From Elusimicrobiota bacterium (GTDB lineage: Bacteria > Elusimicrobiota > Elusimicrobia > UBA1565 > UBA9628), in assembly GCA_028868375.1 (NCBI GenBank), contig JAGWUP010000001.1, positions 62,001 through 126,000 of the forward strand: a DNA stretch of 64,000 nt. Direction: 5' to 3'. The notes beneath the pieces are model-generated. The model searched no databases and was not told the DNA's origin. It saw only the letters and a program-made list of their open reading frames with translations. This document shows positions 6,736 through 15,978 of this stretch, piece after piece. Position 1 is the first letter of the stretch. Each line of letters starts with the position of its first letter. The translations under genes were made by a program, and so were the position numbers.

Positions 6736-9374
6736 TACTTCTTGGGCGGCAGCACCACAAGCCCCGTATAGGGCAGGCCGCCGGGATTGACCGGCGGCGG
6801 GGGACCCGCAAGCCGCTTGAGGCGCCCCAAGGAATGCGCCTTATTGTAGACCACGGAGAGATTGGCCTTGGCCTGTTGGTCGTTGGGGTCCTCGCGCAGC
6901 GCCTCGCGATACGCCTCCTCGGCCTTGCGCAGGCGATTGAGCATGAAATAGCAGTTGCCGAGATTGGTGTAGGCCTGGCTGGTCATGGTATGGCGGTGGA
7001 CCGGATAAGGGATGCCCGGCTCGTTGACGTAGCTCTGATAGGCGAGAATGGTCTCGCGCAGCCATTTCTTGGAGATCAGGCTCGGGGCCACCGCGCATTT
7101 GTCGGCCCCCATGTAATCCTCGTACATCTTCGCCGCCGAGGCCCAATCCTTGTGGATCATGTAGATGCGCGCCATCAAGTACCAGTTGGGCGCGAAGACC
7201 GGATCGATCTCCTCGTACAAGCGGAAGCGGTTGAGCGCCCGCTTGAAGAATTTCTCCGCTTGCTGCGGCTGCCCGTGGGCGATGGCCCATTCGGCGCGGC
7301 GGAAGTGGAGCTGGCCGACCTGGTAATGCATCTGGACGTAGTTCGGCGCCAGGCGCCGGACCTCGTTGTAGGCGTCCAGCGCCCGCTCGTAATCGTCGCG
7401 CGGCGCGTTGTCGGTGTCGCCCCAAGCCGGGTTATAAGTCTTGTTCATGTCGAAGCGGTCGTTGAAGACGTTGCCCAGGAAGTAGAGCGCCATCACGTAG
7501 TCGCGGTTAAGCTGGTGGACGACCCGATAGTTGAGCACGGCGTCGTCCCAGCGGCGCTGCTTGGAATAGGCGATGGCCATATTATGGTGGATGTCGGCCT
7601 TGAAGAATCCCCAGAACAGCTTCATCGGATAGACCGCGGCCAGCACGAGCAGCGGCACCAGGGGGTTCTCGCTGAGAAAGACCAGCTTGGCGATGCACCA
7701 GCCCAGGATCAGCACGCAGGCGGCCAGCACGATCCAGGCCAGCCACCATTGAAGAATCTCTCCCCCGAAAACCAACCGGTCGAGCGGCCCCTGCAGGACG
7801 GCGAACTGCCCCAGGATGCCGCCGAAGGAATTGAGGGCGGCCGACGGGAAGCTGGAGCGCTCGAGAGGCGACCAGGGCATCGCGAAGATGATGTAGCCCA
7901 GGCCCAGCCAGGCCGCCAGGCGCGCCGGCCAGATCAGCAGCTCGGAAAGGGTGCGCCATGCCCCGCGCGACCCGCCTGCCTGCGCCAGCGCCAGCCCGCC
8001 GGAGTCCCGCGCTTCTCCCTGAGCGTGCAGCTCGAACAAGCCGTGCCCGCGCGCGAGGCTGACGATCGTTCCGGAGAGCAGGCCGAGATAGACCCCGGAG
8101 GAGACGAAGCGCATGCTGACGTCGAAGAAATTGTGGCCCAGCATCCCGGCGAACGCGACGATGTAGCCGACCAGGTCGAAGGCGCGCGGGGGCGCGCGCC
8201 CGTCCTTGAGCCGCAGGGTCGTCGTCAATTGCCCCAGCGAGCGAAAGCCGATCTCCAAGGTCGAGAAGATCAGCCAGAGGAACACCCCGAAGCCCAGGAT
8301 GCCGTTGTCGAAGAGCTCTTCAAGATACTCGTCCTCGGCGTGGTCCGTCTCGGTGTTGTGCTTGCCCTCGATGTGGAAGATCGGGGGGCGGCGGAAGGCC
8401 GGGTAGATCGGGGGAAAGCTGCCGATGCCGGTGCCGATCAAGGGATGCGTCATGATCATCTCCCAGGTCGCTTCCCACGTGAACAAACGAAAATTGACCG
8501 AGACGATGCGCGTTCGCAAATCCTGGGCGGTGAAACCGATGAACACCAGCGCCCCTCCCGCCACGACCGAGAGCAGCCATTTCTTGTAGGGAGCGACCGC
8601 TTCCTTAAAAAAAGCGAAGGCTACGGCGCCGAAGAGCAGCACGACGACCACGAAGCCCAGCCAGGCGCCCTTGGTGCCGGTGGCGTACAAGTCGACGAGC
8701 GAGAGCGCCATGAGGACCAGCAGGGAGAACCGGCGCCGGTCCTTGAGGTACTGGGTGAGCAGGATCGGGAAGGAGATGACGAGAAAGTCGGCGAAAAAGT
8801 TGGGGTTGCCGTAGGTCGAGAAAACGCGCTGGCCGAAGGCGCCGCGCCAGATGAAGGGATCCAGGCCGTTGCCGATGCCCGGGGGAAACAGCCTCATGTC
8901 GACGAATTGCAGGAAGCCGTAGCCCACCGCGATCCAGGCGGTCCAGATCAAGACGCGCGTCAGGCGGTCGATCGCCGCCAGGTCGAATTCGTAGATCAGG
9001 ACCAGCGCCGCGATCATGAAGAAGACGTGCCGCAGGAAGAAATCCGTGCTCGCCATGTGGTAGGGGGCGTGCAGGTAGGACAGGATGCCCACCAGGAGGT
9101 ACGCCAAGAAGGGCGAGAGGGTGACCAGGTCGTCCTTGCTGAAGGCGGATTTGCCGGCCTCCAGCAGCCTTACGCCCCACAGCGTCAGCAGGGCCAGCCC
9201 GCCCATCTGCAGGACCGTGATCTTGACCTGGGCGGAATCGTAGGTGCGCAAGTAGAACAGGGAGGAGATCAGCAGGTAGAGCAGCGGCAGCCACCAGAGG
9301 ATGACGCGGTGCGCGAACTCCCCCGGGGCGTTGACGTCGGTGCGGCGCGGCGCCGCTCTCCCCTTGTCGGACAT
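6735..9374 (-). CDS. O-antigen ligase/polymerase (Wzy_C) membrane protein with C-terminal TPR repeats
   Basis: Protein of 879 residues. About 590 N-terminal residues are polytopic membrane segments with the Wzy_C pattern: a GNPNFFADF loop, then GTGIGSF and DHAEDEYLEELFDNG in the large periplasmic loop. The last roughly 270 residues are soluble tetratricopeptide-like repeats (for example YREALREDPND near the end). This architecture is shared by O-antigen ligases, polymerases and PglL-type protein O-glycosyltransferases, and sequence alone does not separate them. It heads an operon with the exported TldD/TldE pair. A TACAAT box lies 9 bases before the ATG. Confidence 0.8.
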   Translation of the reverse strand: MSDKGRAAPRRTDVNAPGEFAHRVILWWLPLLYLLISSLFYLRTYDSAQVKITVLQMGGLALLTLWGVRLLEAGKSAFSKDDLVTLSPFLAYLLVGILSYLHAPYHMASTDFFLRHVFFMIAALVLIYEFDLAAIDRLTRVLIWTAWIAVGYGFLQFVDMRLFPPGIGNGLDPFIWRGAFGQRVFSTYGNPNFFADFLVISFPILLTQYLKDRRRFSLLVLMALSLVDLYATGTKGAWLGFVVVVLLFGAVAFAFFKEAVAPYKKWLLSVVAGGALVFIGFTAQDLRTRIVSVNFRLFTWEATWEMIMTHPLIGTGIGSFPPIYPAFRRPPIFHIEGKHNTETDHAEDEYLEELFDNGILGFGVFLWLIFSTLEIGFRSLGQLTTTLRLKDGRAPPRAFDLVGYIVAFAGMLGHNFFDVSMRFVSSGVYLGLLSGTIVSLARGHGLFELHAQGEARDSGGLALAQAGGSRGAWRTLSELLIWPARLAAWLGLGYIIFAMPWSPLERSSFPSAALNSFGGILGQFAVLQGPLDRLVFGGEILQWWLAWIVLAACVLILGWCIAKLVFLSENPLVPLLVLAAVYPMKLFWGFFKADIHHNMAIAYSKQRRWDDAVLNYRVVHQLNRDYVMALYFLGNVFNDRFDMNKTYNPAWGDTDNAPRDDYERALDAYNEVRRLAPNYVQMHYQVGQLHFRRAEWAIAHGQPQQAEKFFKRALNRFRLYEEIDPVFAPNWYLMARIYMIHKDWASAAKMYEDYMGADKCAVAPSLISKKWLRETILAYQSYVNEPGIPYPVHRHTMTSQAYTNLGNCYFMLNRLRKAEEAYREALREDPNDQQAKANLSVVYNKAHSLGRLKRLAGPPPPVNPGGLPYTGLVVLPPKK

Positions 9375-9404
9375 GGACGGCCGATTGTACTAAAATTCCA
9401 AAAT
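9375..9404. promoter_or_regulatory. Short divergent promoter region
   Basis: On the minus strand TACAAT (9389-9384) is 9 bases before the Wzy_C/TPR start. On the plus strand TAAAAT (9391-9396) is 8 bases before ATG 9405. The two boxes are adjacent, so the two promoters would be back to back with almost no leader. A second plus-strand TACAAT at 9431 precedes alternative starts. Confidence 0.4.
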
Positions 9405-11081
9405 ATGGCCGGGGCTCTGCCTGAGAATCGTACAATGCCTCGCTTGAAAACGCTCGCTCGCGTCGCGCCGTGGCTTGTCTTGGCCGCCGCCCTTCGGTTT
9501 TGGGGCGTTTCCTGGGGCCTGCCCGGGCTCTACAACGCCGACGAACCGCATTTCATCAACACGGCCGTCAGCTTCGGCTCCGGCAGCCTGAACCCGCACA
9601 CGTTCAAATACCCGACCCTTTGGATGTACACGCTCGCCGCAAGCTACGGGGCTTCCTTCCTCGCTTGGTCGGCCTTCGGCCTGCGCGCCACGGCCGCCCA
9701 GTTCGCCTGCCTCTTCGCTTGCCACCCGGCGCCGTTTTACCTTTTGGGACGCTGCTTGTCGGCTCTGTTCTCCCTGCTGGGCTTGCTCGCCGTCGCCAAA
9801 CTGGAGCGGCCCGGACGGATTTATTGGGCCGTGGTCGTCCTCGCCGTTTCCCCTTATCTCATCTATTCCGCCCACGAGGCCAAGGCGGACTCCCTGATGT
9901 TTTTCCTCTCGGCCCTGGCCTGGGTCTACGGGGTCAAGGTCTATGCCGAGGGCCGAACGCGAGACTACCTGTTGACGGGGCTGTTCGCGGGGCTGGCTCT
10001 TTCGACGCAGTACACGGCGCTGCCCGTCCTGTTGATCGTTCCGGCGGCCCACCTGGCCAGCCGGCGACGCCGCCCCTTGCGGCCGCTCGCGGCCGCGATC
10101 GCGGTCTCCGGGGCGGCTTTCATCGCCGCCAGCCCCTTCATCGCGCTCGATTGGCCGGCGTTCCTGTCCAGCCTGCGCGATCACGCGGCTTACTTGCGGC
10201 TGCGCCCAAGCGCGGGCGGCCTCGGCTCCTTGCGGTTCCTGGGCCACCCGCTGCTCTTCGCGGGCTCCTGGTCGCTGGCGGGGCTGGCGTTTCCAATCGG
10301 GCTTTGGCGCCTGCGCGCGCGGGACGCCCGCCTGGCCTCGATGCTGCTGCTGCCGTGGGCGGCCTATTGCATCTTCATGTTCGGGAAGCCGGACAACGTC
10401 AACCTGCGCTACTTCTACGCCTGCCTGCCCGCCTTCGCCTTGATCTGCGCCGAGGGGCTCTCTTGGATGAGCGGACTTCTCCCGGGTCGGGGCTGGACGG
10501 CCTTGCTCCTCGCGGCGACGATCGGCCCGGGCGCCTGGGCGGCCGCCCGCCAGGATCTGCGCATGTCCAGGCCGGACACTAGGGGGGAGGCTGCGGCCTG
10601 GATCGACTCGAACATTCCCCAAGGCTCCGGCATCTTGATCGACGAAGCCTGGGCCTCCCCGCCGCTCAAGATGAGCCGCGCGCAAGCCCTTGAGCTGGGC
10701 GCCAAGGCCAAGGCGCTTGGCTCCAGGCGAGCGCGCTACTACGATCTGCTCGCGCATTGCCACCACGGCGGCGGATACCGGATCTACATCGTGCGGCGCT
10801 CGGCAAAAAGCCTCGGCGCCCTCCCCGCGCTCGCCGCCAAGGCGCAGCGGGACGGCCCCTACCTGGACGTCGGTTCGGGGCTGGCCGCGGCCGTCGAGCG
10901 CGGCGTGCGCTACGTCGTGACGACGAGCTACTTCGAGCGGGATTCCGCCCCCCCAAGCCGGTTGGGGCCGTTCTTCAACGAGGTCCGCCGGCGCGGACGG
11001 CTGCTGGCGTCCTTCGTCCCGGGCCATGGCCTGGAAGGCCCGGCCCTGCGCGTTTACGACGTCGGCGGGGAAACGGATTGA
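9405..11081 (+). CDS. GT39-like membrane glycosyltransferase (GT-C fold)
   Basis: Polytopic membrane protein of 558 residues resembling dolichyl-phosphate-mannose/ArnT-type glycosyltransferases, which move sugars from polyprenyl-phosphate donors on the outer face of the membrane. The first external loop carries the conserved acidic pair in YNADEPHF. A soluble C-terminal part begins with EAAAWIDSNIP. ATG 9405 was chosen because a TAAAAT box lies 8 bases upstream. ATG 9435, ten codons further in, is an equally acceptable start. The stop overlaps the next gene by four bases, and that neighbour shares the C-terminal motif, so the two look like diverged duplicates. Confidence 0.75.
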   Translation: MAGALPENRTMPRLKTLARVAPWLVLAAALRFWGVSWGLPGLYNADEPHFINTAVSFGSGSLNPHTFKYPTLWMYTLAASYGASFLAWSAFGLRATAAQFACLFACHPAPFYLLGRCLSALFSLLGLLAVAKLERPGRIYWAVVVLAVSPYLIYSAHEAKADSLMFFLSALAWVYGVKVYAEGRTRDYLLTGLFAGLALSTQYTALPVLLIVPAAHLASRRRRPLRPLAAAIAVSGAAFIAASPFIALDWPAFLSSLRDHAAYLRLRPSAGGLGSLRFLGHPLLFAGSWSLAGLAFPIGLWRLRARDARLASMLLLPWAAYCIFMFGKPDNVNLRYFYACLPAFALICAEGLSWMSGLLPGRGWTALLLAATIGPGAWAAARQDLRMSRPDTRGEAAAWIDSNIPQGSGILIDEAWASPPLKMSRAQALELGAKAKALGSRRARYYDLLAHCHHGGGYRIYIVRRSAKSLGALPALAAKAQRDGPYLDVGSGLAAAVERGVRYVVTTSYFERDSAPPSRLGPFFNEVRRRGRLLASFVPGHGLEGPALRVYDVGGETD

Positions 11082-12853
11082 ACGCGCCGGAACGCTCTCC
11101 TGCGGCGGAACGGGCCGCTCTGCTCGTCGTACTCCTATTCGGATTGGCGAGCGGACTCTACGGGATTCGCTGGGGACTTCCCGGACAGTCGCGCTTGGCC
11201 GCTTTCCCAGAGCGGCTCAAGCCCACCCCCGCGGTGGCGCGGCGCTTCGCGGAGCAATGGAACCGGCTCTACGCGCGCTTGCGCCTCTCCCACCGGGAGC
11301 TGCTCCGCGAAGAGCCGGTCACCTACGCCGAAGGCCTGGAGGAGATCAAGCCGCACTGGGATTTTCCGCCGGCCAAACTGCTCGACTCCTATCGCGCCCT
11401 GCTGCTGCAGTCCGAGAACCCGGACGAGAAGAAATCCTTCATCATTCTCTCGCAGATGCGGCCCTGGAAGCTGCAGTTCAAGCCGCTGTACTTTCAATAC
11501 GGAGGAGCCTTCATCTATCCCCTGGGGGCGTTCCTGCAGGCGCTGTCCTGGGCGCGCGCCGTCGTCGTGACCCACGACCTCGGCCACTACCTGGAGAAGC
11601 CCGGCGACATGGGCCGCCTGTATCTGGCCGGGCGGCTGTTCATACTGCTGTTCCAATTGGGGAGCTTGGCCATCCTCTTCGACATCGGCCGGCGCCTCTG
11701 GGGCTGGCCGGCGGGAGGCCTCGCCGCCGTCTTCTACTCCCTCTGCCCGCTGGCTGTCGTCAACTCCCACGTGCTCAAGCCCCACCCCTACGCGGTGTTC
11801 TGGAGCCTGCTGGCGCTGCGCGCGCTGGTCGTCGGCCAAGAATCCTCGGACAAAAGACCGCTCTGGATCTGCGGGCTGGCCGCGGGGATGACGGCCGGCT
11901 CGATCTTCACGATGCTCCCGCTGCTCGGGCTGCCCGCGCTGTTGTGGTGGACGCGCCGAGACCGGCTCCGGTTTAAGGACGCCCTGCTCGCCACGGGCCT
12001 TGGCGTCGCCGTGTTCGTCGCCGCCAACCCCTACTTCATCTTCGTGCCGAGCGCCTCCGCCTGGGAGCGGCAGTACGCCACGCAGATGCATGGCCAGCCG
12101 CTCCTGGCGGCCTGGAGCCTCCTCGTCTCCTTGGCCCGCGACGCGATGGGGCCGGCGCTGCTGGCCGCTTCGCTGGCCGGCCTGGCTGTGGCGCTGCGCC
12201 GCGGCGGTCCGGCCAGAGCTCCGGCGGCCGCGCTGGCCGCCGTCGCGATGACGACTTGGGCGATGCTGGCGCTGTTTTTCTCCGGCTTCGCCGGGCTGGC
12301 GCGCTATTACTACGTCCCGGTGGCCTGGGCCTGCCTGTTCGCGGCCGGCGGCGTGACCGCGCTGCCCCGATTTCTGCGCATCGCGGCTCTGGCGGCGGTT
12401 CTGCTCGATTTGGCCCCGCGCTCATTCGCCTACCTCGAGAATATGCGCCTGGATTCCAGCCCCTCGGCCACCAGGCTTGAGGCCGCCGCTTGGATCGACG
12501 CGAATATTCCGGCCGGAGCGTCCATCGGGCTGCTGCGCTACCCGGAGCCGGGGCATGCCCCGCCGTTCCGCTACGACCGCTACGATCTGCTCATCGACGG
12601 CCGTCCGGAAGCCCTCCCCGCGCGGCTTTGGCCCTCCACGATCGCCTATGAACAACGGGAGGTCTTGCCGAAAACGGAGGCCTGGCTGCGGAGCAACTAC
12701 GATTTGGCCGCCGCGTTCCGGCCCTTTCAATGGGGCTGGGGCCGGATGCATGTGGAGGGGATGTGCTTCGCCAATCCGGAACTGCTGATTTACCGGCTTA
12801 AGGTTCCCGCACCGCGTACAGGCTCAACGTTCCGTCGCGGTCGATCTCGCTGA
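11078..12853 (+). CDS. GT-C-like membrane glycosyltransferase, paralogue of the upstream gene
   Basis: Polytopic protein of 591 residues starting at TTG 11078, which overlaps the previous stop (TTGA). The opening GIRWGLPG matches the GVSWGLPG of its neighbour, and the C-terminal part begins with the same EAAAWIDANIP motif. The acidic NADEP loop of the neighbour is not obvious; a long hydrophilic segment (residues about 35-120) follows the first helix instead. It probably transfers a sugar from a lipid carrier, but donor and acceptor are unknown. The last 56 bases overlap the 3' end of the convergent gene at 12798-14780. Confidence 0.65.
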   Translation: MNAPERSPAAERAALLVVLLFGLASGLYGIRWGLPGQSRLAAFPERLKPTPAVARRFAEQWNRLYARLRLSHRELLREEPVTYAEGLEEIKPHWDFPPAKLLDSYRALLLQSENPDEKKSFIILSQMRPWKLQFKPLYFQYGGAFIYPLGAFLQALSWARAVVVTHDLGHYLEKPGDMGRLYLAGRLFILLFQLGSLAILFDIGRRLWGWPAGGLAAVFYSLCPLAVVNSHVLKPHPYAVFWSLLALRALVVGQESSDKRPLWICGLAAGMTAGSIFTMLPLLGLPALLWWTRRDRLRFKDALLATGLGVAVFVAANPYFIFVPSASAWERQYATQMHGQPLLAAWSLLVSLARDAMGPALLAASLAGLAVALRRGGPARAPAAALAAVAMTTWAMLALFFSGFAGLARYYYVPVAWACLFAAGGVTALPRFLRIAALAAVLLDLAPRSFAYLENMRLDSSPSATRLEAAAWIDANIPAGASIGLLRYPEPGHAPPFRYDRYDLLIDGRPEALPARLWPSTIAYEQREVLPKTEAWLRSNYDLAAAFRPFQWGWGRMHVEGMCFANPELLIYRLKVPAPRTGSTFRRGRSR

Positions 12854-14780
12854 TCGGCCAACGCTGTATCGCCCGCTCAAGGGCCGCGGAAACGAGGGCT
12901 CGCTGGACCAGCACGTAGCGGATTTTCATGTCCCTAAAATAGCGGGAAACCCGGCGCGAATCCGTCAGCGCACCGGCCGGCGCGGCCCCTCCTTGGGCCG
13001 CCAGCAGCGCCTTAAAGAAGGGATCCCCCATCGCCTGCCGATAAACCCTCTCCGACACGCGGGGCAGGAAGCCGCCGACGCGCGGCCGGGCGTCGACCAT
13101 CTGGGTCGTCATCTCCAGCCATTCCGTGCCGGCCATTCCATACATCAAGCGCGGAAAATGCTCCGCCAGAGGCACCGGAAGGAACGCGCCGCGCGGCCGG
13201 CCGGCGAAGCGGCGAATCAACGGCGGGACGTCCAGCCTGAAGTTCGGCAGCCGTCCGGGAGCGAACTCCAGCGCCACCAGGGCGAACGCCGCCGCCGGAA
13301 CCCAGCGCGCGCGCCTCGGCGTCAGGCGCCGCATCATCTCGGTCAGCGCGACCGCGAAAAGCAGCGCCAAGAACAGCGCCGCGAAGATCGCGAAGTTCGT
13401 CCCATTGGCCATGTTGTTTAAGACGGGGAGCAGGTGCAGGAAATAAAAGGGCAGGGGCAGGTAGGTGTCGACGCCGAACAGCCTCAGCCAAGGCCCCAGC
13501 ACCAGCACGGAGCAGACGCTGGCGCCGGCAAACCACAGCCCGACCCACTGCTCCCCTCGCGGCCGGCGCGGCCATAGCCAGGCCGCCGCCGCCAGCGGGG
13601 TGAGCCCGAGCGAGGTCCAGATCGGCTTTCCAAACGGCAGCCGCTTAATCCAGCGCAGTATCCATCCGCTCCAGAACGGGTGATACAAGCTCGGAATCGC
13701 CAGCCACAGGGGGTCGACCGGATCGCCTCCGCCGCGCCAGGCGCGCGGGGCGGTGGCGTAATCCCCCGTGGACATCAAATAGAGAACCGCGACGACCATC
13801 GGGAGATTCAACGCCAGCCAGAGGCCCAGCGTCGCCGCGTAGGGCTTCAGCGCGGGCCAACGCGCCGCCTCGCGATTGAAGCGCCAGCGGGCCGAATACG
13901 CCGCGGCCAGCCTCAGCGCGGCCAAGCCCCACAAGCAAAGATAGGGCAGCAGATACATCAACAGCGTCCGAGCCGAGCCTCGACCATGGAAAGCCCTCTG
14001 GCCGGTCCAGAACGCCGCATGGACGGCCCAGGCCAGCGCCGCCAGCAGGGCCGCGTCCAGGGCCTTGAGCGCGAGGCCGCGGGCCGGCCTGCGCTCCAAG
14101 CCCAGAGACACCGGACGGCGCAGGGAGACATAGGCCAACGGGATCAGCAGCGCGCAGATCAGGAAGTAGTAGTAGTTGCAGGTCCAGACCCAAGTCAGGC
14201 AGAGGGCGGCCAGCGCCGCGTCGCGGAGCTTGCCGTCGCGCAGGGCGCGGGAGAGCGCCCAGAAAAAGAAGGGGATCGCGTCGACGCAGGCGAACTCGAG
14301 GCCGCGCCCGCACCGCGTCTGCCAAGCGACCGTGGGGCAGAAGGCGAACAAGGCGCCGGAAACGAAAGCGGGCCCCCAAGCGTAGCCCCAATCAAGCAGC
14401 AGGCCCAGAACCGCGAGCCCCGAAAGCGCCGCCGAGGCGACGAACAACGAGTTCCAGGTCGCCGCCATGCCGATCGCCGGAGCGAGGAAGAACGCCACGG
14501 CGTCGTTGAACAGAGTGTAGTTGGTCAGGATCAGATCGCCGCCGAAGGGCCAATAGACGAGGTCCGTCCACAGGGGATTGGTCTTGAGCACCGTGATCGC
14601 GTGCCGGAAGTACCACATGTCCCAGATGATGACCCCGGTGTCGTCGCCGCGAACCCCGAGATAATGGGTCGTGAAATGCAGCGGCAGCGGCCAAATGAAC
14701 AACAGCGCCAGGGCCGCGTAAAGGAGGAAGCAGGCGAGGACCTTCAGCGGCTTGCCGGCGCTAGGCGCGCGGCCGAGCAC
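12798..14780 (-). CDS. Large polytopic membrane protein, possible GT-C glycosyltransferase
   Basis: Protein of 660 residues with about a dozen hydrophobic segments and a soluble C-terminal tail. The first external loop has adjacent aspartates (46-47) in GVRGDDTG, placed as in GT-C enzymes, and is followed by a WPFGGDLILTNYTLF stretch typical of uncharacterised bacterial glycan-associated membrane proteins. I chose GTG 14780: GAGGGG lies 7 bases upstream as a Shine-Dalgarno, and it overlaps the GT2 stop by 20 bases. A TTG at 14846 is possible but less likely. It probably works with the upstream dolichyl-phosphate-sugar-synthase-like GT2. Confidence 0.65.
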   Translation of the reverse strand: MLGRAPSAGKPLKVLACFLLYAALALLFIWPLPLHFTTHYLGVRGDDTGVIIWDMWYFRHAITVLKTNPLWTDLVYWPFGGDLILTNYTLFNDAVAFFLAPAIGMAATWNSLFVASAALSGLAVLGLLLDWGYAWGPAFVSGALFAFCPTVAWQTRCGRGLEFACVDAIPFFFWALSRALRDGKLRDAALAALCLTWVWTCNYYYFLICALLIPLAYVSLRRPVSLGLERRPARGLALKALDAALLAALAWAVHAAFWTGQRAFHGRGSARTLLMYLLPYLCLWGLAALRLAAAYSARWRFNREAARWPALKPYAATLGLWLALNLPMVVAVLYLMSTGDYATAPRAWRGGGDPVDPLWLAIPSLYHPFWSGWILRWIKRLPFGKPIWTSLGLTPLAAAAWLWPRRPRGEQWVGLWFAGASVCSVLVLGPWLRLFGVDTYLPLPFYFLHLLPVLNNMANGTNFAIFAALFLALLFAVALTEMMRRLTPRRARWVPAAAFALVALEFAPGRLPNFRLDVPPLIRRFAGRPRGAFLPVPLAEHFPRLMYGMAGTEWLEMTTQMVDARPRVGGFLPRVSERVYRQAMGDPFFKALLAAQGGAAPAGALTDSRRVSRYFRDMKIRYVLVQRALVSAALERAIQRWPISEIDRDGTLSLYAVREP

Positions 14781-15963
14781 TGCGATGCCCCTCGGACGGG
14801 AATTTCTCGACGGAGTCGCGGCGCGGGAAATGCGCGACGATTCCAAGCGTCACGCCGAAGCAGGCCAGAAGCGTCCCGCAGTTGACGGCCAGGCCGCCGA
14901 CCAGCACGTAGACCCAGGGCTGCTCGATATGGCGCGTCGTCGCGTACTGCAGGATCGTCTCCGAATTGAGCAGCACCCCCGCCGCGATCAGGGCCGTCCC
15001 CAGCGCCAAGGCCCCTCGCTTGAGCCAAGGGGCGTCCAGCCGGCCGGCCGGGCGCCGCAGCGCGATGTCGGAGAGCCGCTGCGCGAGCAGCCCGAACGTC
15101 AAGGCGGTCAGCGCGCAAACGGAAAGAGTGGCGATCGTCAGCAAGCGGTAGGTCATCTCCGGCAGCAGCAGCGCGCGATGGGCCAGATAATAGGAGACGG
15201 GGCCGACGCCGTAGGCGGCGGCGACCAGGGCGAAGGCCAACCCCAGCGGCCCGAACAGCCGGAGGGGGAAGTAGGCGAAGATGACGCCTAGGATCACGCC
15301 CAGGAAGCGGAATCCGTCGGCCAGGACGTTGAGCTTCGAGCTGCCTTGGCGCTCCGCGTATGGAATCGGCACCTCCACGATGCGGCCGCCCATGCAGGCG
15401 ACCCGCGCGGTCATCGCCGGGGTGAAATGCAGGCCCGAGGGCAAAGGCCGCAGGCGGTCGAGCAAGCCTCGCGAGAACAAGCGCATCCCGGAGGCGGAGT
15501 CGCGCACGGTCGTTCCGCTCAGCCGCGAGATGACGGCCGCGTAGAAGCGGTTGCCCAGGGCGCGCAGCTTGGGCATGCGCGAGCCGCCGTGCAGGCGGTT
15601 GCCGACGGCCATGTCGGCGCCCGAGCGGGCCAGGGCCCGATAGAGCTCGATGAAAGCCAGCGGGTCGCAGGTGCCGTCGGCGTCCAGAAACCCCAGATAG
15701 TCGCCGGACGCCGCCGAAAAACCCGTCAGCAGCGCGGCGCCGTAGCCTCGATTGGCGGGATGCGGGATCAGCGAGATGCCGGAGAACCCGGAGGCCAGCG
15801 CCCGGGTGCGATCGCGAGAGCCGTCGTCGACGACGATGATCTCGACGGAGCTCAAGCCGGCCTCGCGGCAGATCATTTCGCGCGCCCCCAGGCAGCGCGC
15901 GATGATGGCCTCGATGGCGCTCTCCTCGTTGTAGGCCGGTATGACGATCGACAGCGTGGCCAT
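14761..15963 (-). CDS. GT2 polyprenyl-phosphate sugar synthase-like with C-terminal membrane segments
   Basis: Glycosyltransferase of 400 residues. The N-terminal domain (about 1-220) is a DPM1/ArnC-type GT2: LSIVIPAYNEE, then VVDDGSRDRT, and the metal-binding FLDADGTCDP. The C-terminal half carries several hydrophobic segments, including a region resembling GtrA-type or lipid-anchoring helices. It should charge a polyprenyl phosphate with a sugar that neighbouring GT-C proteins use outside the membrane. ATG 15963 is preceded at 8 bases by TATACT. The gene is followed by the membrane protein at 12798-14780, with a short overlap. Confidence 0.8.
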   Translation of the reverse strand: MATLSIVIPAYNEESAIEAIIARCLGAREMICREAGLSSVEIIVVDDGSRDRTRALASGFSGISLIPHPANRGYGAALLTGFSAASGDYLGFLDADGTCDPLAFIELYRALARSGADMAVGNRLHGGSRMPKLRALGNRFYAAVISRLSGTTVRDSASGMRLFSRGLLDRLRPLPSGLHFTPAMTARVACMGGRIVEVPIPYAERQGSSKLNVLADGFRFLGVILGVIFAYFPLRLFGPLGLAFALVAAAYGVGPVSYYLAHRALLLPEMTYRLLTIATLSVCALTALTFGLLAQRLSDIALRRPAGRLDAPWLKRGALALGTALIAAGVLLNSETILQYATTRHIEQPWVYVLVGGLAVNCGTLLACFGVTLGIVAHFPRRDSVEKFPSEGHRSARPRA

Positions 15964-15977
15964 CAGGCGGCAGTATA
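15964..15977 (-). promoter_or_regulatory. -10-like box TATACT before the GT2 gene
   Basis: TATACT (15977-15972) lies 8 bases before ATG 15963 and just after the GT9 stop. The core GATATACTGCCGC is identical to that before hddC at 1528. No Shine-Dalgarno is visible. Confidence 0.4.
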
Positions 15978-15978
15978 T

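Noticed and set aside
6651-9404. Long plus-strand open frame continuing upstream of the GT-C gene at 9405
   Set aside because: It is antisense to the well-supported Wzy_C/TPR and TldD-like genes; its translation is low-complexity and charged, as expected of a shadow frame in GC-rich DNA.
14781-14846. TTG start at 14846 for the membrane protein gene
   Set aside because: It would lengthen the overlap with the GT2 gene to 86 bases, while GTG 14780 has a good Shine-Dalgarno and sits before the first helix.
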